64,000 bases of DNA, taken from an uncultured Johnsonella sp. (GTDB lineage Bacteria; Bacillota; Clostridia; Lachnospirales; Lachnospiraceae). Shown piece after piece: positions 60,234-64,000 of the stretch. The position numbers were made by a program, and so were the translations under genes. Numbering within the stretch: the first letter of the stretch is position 1; every line of letters starts with the position of its first letter. The notes under the pieces were generated by a model. It saw only the letters and a list, made by a program, of their open reading frames with translations, made no database searches and was not told the DNA's origin. The DNA lies in NCBI GenBank assembly GCA_937927235.1, contig CALBCM010000031.1, positions 42,928 through 106,927 on the forward strand, given 5' to 3'.

Positions 60234-62531
60234 TCAAACAGGCTTTTGCCTGTTCCTATTATAATTTATAAGACAGCCTGCTTTAATTATCTCTTTTTCC
60301 TCATCCGTCATAGCCGCAATGCTTAAGTTTATCTTATAGCTGTCTTTTTTAGTACTTATCACATAAGCTTCAATGCTGCTCATATCGCTTTTAAGGCTCT
60401 CTCTTATTAAGCCTACATAAATATAATCTCCTACTTCAAATTCAGGCTCCTCCTTCATTAAAAACGGCAGCATTCCCCAGTTTATAAGATTTGACCTGTA
60501 CCTTTTAGTAGCATACTCGCCTGCAATATTTGCCAGCCCTCCCAACACCCTCTGGCAGCTTGCAGCCTGCTCTCTTGCCGAGCCGTCGCCGGGCTTTCTT
60601 GCATAAATCATGCTGCCTATTTCCGTATTCTCAAAATCAGCAGCAGCATCTATTTTCTTAATCTCATTAAATACCCTGCCTAAATCCTCATTGTCTGATT
60701 TTAAGTCCAGCTTCTTTTCAAGCCTCAGCTGCTCAATCCTATAGACCTCCTCACTTCTTTTCACATACCCAGGGTCACGTCTTGAAAGTGTAAATTGTGC
60801 AAGTCCAAGAGGATTTGAACGATAAGAAGAGGTTTCTCCTGAAGGGATTAACTCGTCGGTGGTAGTTACCTCATCAAGAATTTTTGAGCATACCTTTAAA
60901 AGTATATTGGTATTTAAAGCCTCCATCTTGGGCCAGTCCTTGATATTCGGTCCATAAACCAGCTCTTTTTCAGGCTCCGCCTTGCCGAAGCCCTGGTATA
61001 CTCTGTTTTTATATGCCCTGTCATCATAGCTGTAGGCGGGTATCTTATAATCGTCAACTACCTCCGTTGCAGGTATGAGCACTCCTTTATTGGCTGCAGT
61101 TGCCGCTATGGACCTGGCATCCATGAGTGCCACTGCCGACATCTGCCCCGAACCCGGCTTTGAGCCTTCTCTATTAGGAAAGTTTCTTGTAGTATGCCTT
61201 ATAGATAATCCGTTGTTGGCAGGTGTATCACCTGCACCGAAACATGGGCCACAGAAGGCTGTACGCACGATGGCACCTGCATCCATAAGATCTACGAGAG
61301 CGCCATTTTTCATAAGTTCTAAGTAAATTGGTTGGCTAGAAGGGTATACGCTGAACGCAAAACGGCCAGAACCTACACTTTTACCGCGTACGATATTAGC
61401 TGCTTGCATGAGGTTTTCATACAAACCACCCGAGCAGCCTACGATAATACCTTGGTCTAAATGCAATTTGCCATCAAAATGCTTTTCAGGCAATTGTAGA
61501 GATAAGGATTTATTATCTAATTGCTCAACAGCTTGTCGTTCGATTTCTGCTAATAAATCACGACCACCTTCGTTAATTTCCTTGATAGTATATACATTGC
61601 TTGGATGGAATGGCATAGCAATCATGCTTTCCACTTCATCAAGATTAACTTTTACAAGACCGTCATAGTAAGCCACATCACCAGGGTTAAGGTCTTTATA
61701 AGCATCACCACGACCATGGAGTGGTAAGAATTCTTTTGTATTGCTGTCTGTTCTCCAAATTGTTGTAAGGCATGTAGTCTCTGTAGTCATTACATCGATG
61801 CCATTACGGAAGTCCATGGATAGGTATTCAATACCAGGGCCTACGAATTCCATTACTTTATTTTTTACAAAGCCATTAGCAAATACTGCCTTTTCAATAG
61901 CGAGTGCCACGTCTTGTGGACCTACGCCGTGTTTAGGTTTTCCATCGAGGTAAATAGCAATAACTTCTGGACGTTGTACATCATAGGTACGACCGAGCAA
62001 TTGCTTTACAAGCTCTGGACCGCCCTCACCAATCGCCATAGTACCAAGAGCACCGTAACGAGTATGACTATCGGAACCGAGAATCATTTTGCCACAGCCT
62101 GCCATTGTTTCACGCATGTATTGGTGAATAACTGCAAGATGAGGAGGTACATACACGCCGCCGAAGCGTTGAACTGCGGATAAGCCGAATACATGGTCGT
62201 CTTCGTTAATCGTGCCCCCTACTGCTGCCAAGCTATTATGACAGTTTGTCAAAATATAAGGGATTGGAAATTTATCAAGACCACTGGCAATCGCCGTTTG
62301 AATGATGCCAACATAGGTAATATCGTGAGATGTTAAGGCATCGAATTTGATGCGTAGATTTTGATCACCTTCATGCTGTTGATGGTCCATTAAAATCCGG
62401 TACGCCATCGTTTCCTTATAGGTGCGTTCTTTATTAAAAACTTCATGCTGATCAAGGGCTGCACTAGAATCTGCAGGAACGATATCGGTACCATGATATA
62501 AAAATACACCATTTGAAATTAATTCAACCAT
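60234..62531 (-). CDS. Aconitase-family hydratase (YbhJ-like), hybrid of two codon styles
   Basis: This 765-residue protein of the aconitase superfamily resembles YbhJ and mitochondrial-type aconitases. It has TNCHNSLAAVGGTINEDDHV, LGSDSHTRYGALGTMAIGEGG, GIIVGCSGG, TAFCGPCFGAGDTPANNG with cluster-binding Cys, and NFPNREGSKPGSGQMSAVALMDARSIA. It may hydrate or isomerise citrate or a related acid; the substrate is not certain. The frame is open and full length. Codons for residues 1 to about 437 use CGT for Arg, whereas later residues use AGA/AGG (see the junction entry). ATG has AAAGGAG upstream. A small hairpin (60237-60254) overlaps the stop region. Confidence 0.86.
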   Translation of the reverse strand: MVELISNGVFLYHGTDIVPADSSAALDQHEVFNKERTYKETMAYRILMDHQQHEGDQNLRIKFDALTSHDITYVGIIQTAIASGLDKFPIPYILTNCHNSLAAVGGTINEDDHVFGLSAVQRFGGVYVPPHLAVIHQYMRETMAGCGKMILGSDSHTRYGALGTMAIGEGGPELVKQLLGRTYDVQRPEVIAIYLDGKPKHGVGPQDVALAIEKAVFANGFVKNKVMEFVGPGIEYLSMDFRNGIDVMTTETTCLTTIWRTDSNTKEFLPLHGRGDAYKDLNPGDVAYYDGLVKVNLDEVESMIAMPFHPSNVYTIKEINEGGRDLLAEIERQAVEQLDNKSLSLQLPEKHFDGKLHLDQGIIVGCSGGLYENLMQAANIVRGKSVGSGRFAFSVYPSSQPIYLELMKNGALVDLMDAGAIVRTAFCGPCFGAGDTPANNGLSIRHTTRNFPNREGSKPGSGQMSAVALMDARSIAATAANKGVLIPATEVVDDYKIPAYSYDDRAYKNRVYQGFGKAEPEKELVYGPNIKDWPKMEALNTNILLKVCSKILDEVTTTDELIPSGETSSYRSNPLGLAQFTLSRRDPGYVKRSEEVYRIEQLRLEKKLDLKSDNEDLGRVFNEIKKIDAAADFENTEIGSMIYARKPGDGSAREQAASCQRVLGGLANIAGEYATKRYRSNLINWGMLPFLMKEEPEFEVGDYIYVGLIRESLKSDMSSIEAYVISTKKDSYKINLSIAAMTDEEKEIIKAGCLINYNRNRQKPV
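61190..61290. other. Probable chimeric junction inside the aconitase-like gene
   Basis: On the minus strand, Arg codons above this point are CGT (for example at residues of RYGALG, RETMAG, GRGDAY, FRNGI, QRPEV, GRTYD), and below it AGG or AGA (SIRHTTRNF, NREG, MDARS, DDRAYKNR). The change falls in a strongly conserved stretch (CGPCFGAGDTPANNG). The 2.8 kb to the right, with the LysR gene, shares the CGT style and looks like Veillonella; the left is like the rest of the window. Confidence 0.72.
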
Positions 62532-62582
62532 GACTTACTCCTTTATTAACCTCAGGTATATGTAAACCTTTACAAACACTAT

Positions 62583-62609
62583 ACTTTCACCACATATACT
62601 TGTGAAAGT
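62583..62609. promoter_or_regulatory. Candidate LysR operator between aconitase-like gene and lysR
   Basis: A perfect 8-base inverted repeat ACTTTCAC (62583-62590) and GTGAAAGT (62602-62609) with an 11-base gap, in the 180-base divergent region. The symmetric layout with 11-base spacing suits LysR-type binding sites. Confidence 0.6.
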
Positions 62610-62711
62610 TTCATTCCTCTGGTTATGACCAATCAGTATAGCCTTAGAACTCTCTCATCTGTACCAACTCTACGGGATAGAGTACAATAATACATATGTA
62701 AAGGAGAGTTT

Positions 62712-63581
62712 ATGGACACGAAAGACTGTACAATTTTAAAAACCTTAGCAGAGGAAAATAATATTACCTATGCGGCTCGTCGTCTATTTATGACGCAACC
62801 TGCATTGAGTGAACGAATAAAAAAATTAGAAAAGGAATTTAACTGTCCCATCATCAATCGACAAGCTCGCGGTGTGGAATTTACCTATCAAGGCCAGCGC
62901 CTTGTGCGCTACGCCGAAGATTTACTAAACTCCTATACTTCGGTGCGCCAAGAGCTATTAGCTATGGGTAGTGAACCGCACGGTACATTAAACCTAGGAT
63001 GCTCAAATGTATTCGCAAAATATCATATTCCCCATATCTTATCCACCTTTAAAGAGACCTATCCACACATCGATATCATCATGTATACGGGACTCAGCTA
63101 TAAGCTGTACCACGACTTCCTTGAAGGTCGCCTACACGCTGCCATCATCCGCGGTGCCCACACTTGGGCAGAGTCGAAAGAACATATCTGGTCTGAACCA
63201 TTTTGTTTCTTCAACAAAACTCCATGTACTGTAGAGGAGTTACCTCGCTTGCCATATATTCACTATCAGACAGATCCGAATCTACAGCAAACTATCGATG
63301 ATTGGTGGTATTCCCACTACTCACAACCTCCGATGCGCACCATTGAAGTAAACGACATCGATACATGTATGAAGCTAGTTAACCAAGGACTTGGTTTCAC
63401 CATTCTTACCCAAAGTTGTGGCAATGATTACCCTAACCTATTTAAAGAAACCCTGAAAACTCTTGATGGTCATATCATGACTCGAGATACATGGATGTAC
63501 ACACGTCATAGTGCCCTTGAATCCAAGCCAGTACAGGCTTTTTACTCATTCATGAAAACATGGGCTGAAACAAAGGTATAA
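62712..63581 (+). CDS. LysR-family transcriptional regulator
   Basis: This 289-residue regulator has an N-terminal winged helix (TLAEENNITYAARRLFMTQPALSERIKKLEKEF, core TQPALSERIKKLE) and a C-terminal substrate-binding domain (about 90-289). The ligand is unknown. It is divergent from the aconitase-like gene, so it probably controls it, perhaps in answer to a tricarboxylic or dicarboxylic acid (inference). ATG has AAAGGAG upstream. Arg codons are CGT/CGC/CGA, unlike the left 61 kb. Confidence 0.93.
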   Translation: MDTKDCTILKTLAEENNITYAARRLFMTQPALSERIKKLEKEFNCPIINRQARGVEFTYQGQRLVRYAEDLLNSYTSVRQELLAMGSEPHGTLNLGCSNVFAKYHIPHILSTFKETYPHIDIIMYTGLSYKLYHDFLEGRLHAAIIRGAHTWAESKEHIWSEPFCFFNKTPCTVEELPRLPYIHYQTDPNLQQTIDDWWYSHYSQPPMRTIEVNDIDTCMKLVNQGLGFTILTQSCGNDYPNLFKETLKTLDGHIMTRDTWMYTRHSALESKPVQAFYSFMKTWAETKV

Positions 63582-63764
63582 CAATTATTCCTTTAATACA
63601 TATAATATATTATGAAAATGCAATAAAAACAAATTGCTCTTTTCTTTGGTGTCCATAAATTTTACTTATATCTTATTATCTTACAAATGCATCTCAGTAA
63701 TATAATGTCCGACTATACGGACTATATAGATTATACGGAATGTATAAAATCTATCATAACAAGA

Positions 63765-63803
63765 AAACCCGTCATGATTACATAAATCATGACGGGTTTG
63801 TTT
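63765..63803. terminator. Bidirectional terminator after lysR
   Basis: A perfect 15-base-pair stem (63765-63779 with 63785-63799) and 5-base loop, GTTTT on the plus strand and TTTTC on the minus strand. It lies between convergent lysR and the transporter gene. Region 63582-63764 has no other feature that I can see, and a 10-base TTTTATAGAG tandem repeat follows at about 63800-63825. Confidence 0.88.
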
Positions 63804-63879
63804 TATAGAGTTTTATAGAGTTTTATACATCTATCTGCTATGAGTGTATCGTAAAAACAAATCATCTTACAAGATAGAA

Positions 63880-64000
63880 TTATAGTAACAAAAGCATAAT
63901 AACTACAGTCGCAATAATACAAGGCACGGCATTGCGTTTCGCCATTTCCATAGGGTTGATACCTGCCAGTCCTGCGATGATGATACCTGCACCAGCTACT
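63880..64000 (-). CDS. C-terminus of a membrane transporter, 5' part outside window
   Basis: The minus strand is open from the window edge to a TAA at 63880-63882, 39 residues. It reads AGAGIIIAGLAGINPMEMAK, then RNAVPCII and a hydrophobic end ATVVIMLLLL-like. This looks like the last membrane segment of a carboxylate or ion transporter (for example of the Dcu or citrate/gluconate type), but the fragment is too short to name. Its place next to the aconitase-like gene and LysR would suit an organic-acid permease. Confidence 0.6.
   Translation of the reverse strand, partial: VAGAGIIIAGLAGINPMEMAKRNAVPCIIATVVIMLLLL

Noticed and set aside
61190..61290. Natural domain fusion of two genes
   Set aside because: Protein motifs run through the point without a break, as in one ordinary aconitase-family protein. 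Only the codon style changes, so a domain fusion is not the explanation.

Overview
The window is a low-GC, gene-dense bacterial segment. Most of it (about 1 to 61,200) looks like an anaerobic Clostridia member, probably an oral or gut Lachnospiraceae-type organism. The reasons are strong AGGAGG ribosome binding sites, AGA/AGG as the preferred Arg codons, both pyruvate formate-lyase and pyruvate:ferredoxin oxidoreductase, a type III pantothenate kinase, a VanW-family wall protein, a BspA-like leucine-rich-repeat adhesin with wall-binding repeats, and tRNA genes without an encoded CCA. No rRNA, prophage, insertion sequence or CRISPR array was seen. The last 2.8 kb (about 61,200-64,000) has a different codon style (Arg as CGT/CGC) that resembles Veillonella, and it begins inside a single aconitase-family reading frame. 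The contig is probably a chimera at that point.

Layout. 1-3.3 kb: a pyruvate formate-lyase operon in which the enzyme is encoded as a 688-residue body without its glycyl-radical domain, a 69-residue look-alike of that domain ending in CxxC, a free-standing 79-residue glycyl-radical domain, and the activase. 3.5-6 kb: purine nucleoside phosphorylase, a GH114-like lipoprotein and a 3D-domain wall protein with a degenerate second copy of the domain. 6.2-19 kb: RNase G with its usual radical-SAM and DUF2344 partners, RecU, a pseudouridine synthase, an SDR, a HAD phosphatase, an RsmF-type methyltransferase and topoisomerase IV (parE-parC). 19-22.6 kb: a MacAB-like ABC export system. 22.7-26.4 kb: a SWIM zinc-finger protein, a HEAT-repeat protein and a small protein that looks internally deleted, overlapping as one operon. 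26.5-26.9 kb: a three-tRNA unit with clear promoter and terminator. 27-32.4 kb: release factor 3, CoaBC, CoaX and a DUF438/hemerythrin/PAS protein.

32.5-34.1 kb: a lipoprotein and upp. 34.3-42.8 kb: a 1518-residue adhesin carrying an FMN-binding domain, then pyruvate:ferredoxin oxidoreductase. 43-53.9 kb: VanW protein, PHP phosphoesterase, leuS, recD2, a membrane-anchored glycerophosphodiesterase and a YccF protein. 54.3-57.8 kb: a tetrapyrrole operon (cbiK, hemC, cobA-hemD fusion) preceded by three to four tandem palindromes. 58-60 kb: ftsH. 60.2-64 kb: the hybrid aconitase-like gene, a divergent LysR regulator and the end of a transporter gene.

Together the core genes describe fermentative pyruvate use: PFL and PFOR both consume pyruvate and CoA, and CoaX/CoaBC supply CoA. 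Housekeeping translation, DNA repair and envelope functions make up the rest. The strongest candidates for something undescribed are the split PFL with its CxxC mimic, the SWIM-HEAT cassette, and the FMN-binding adhesin with an operator placed in its promoter spacer.
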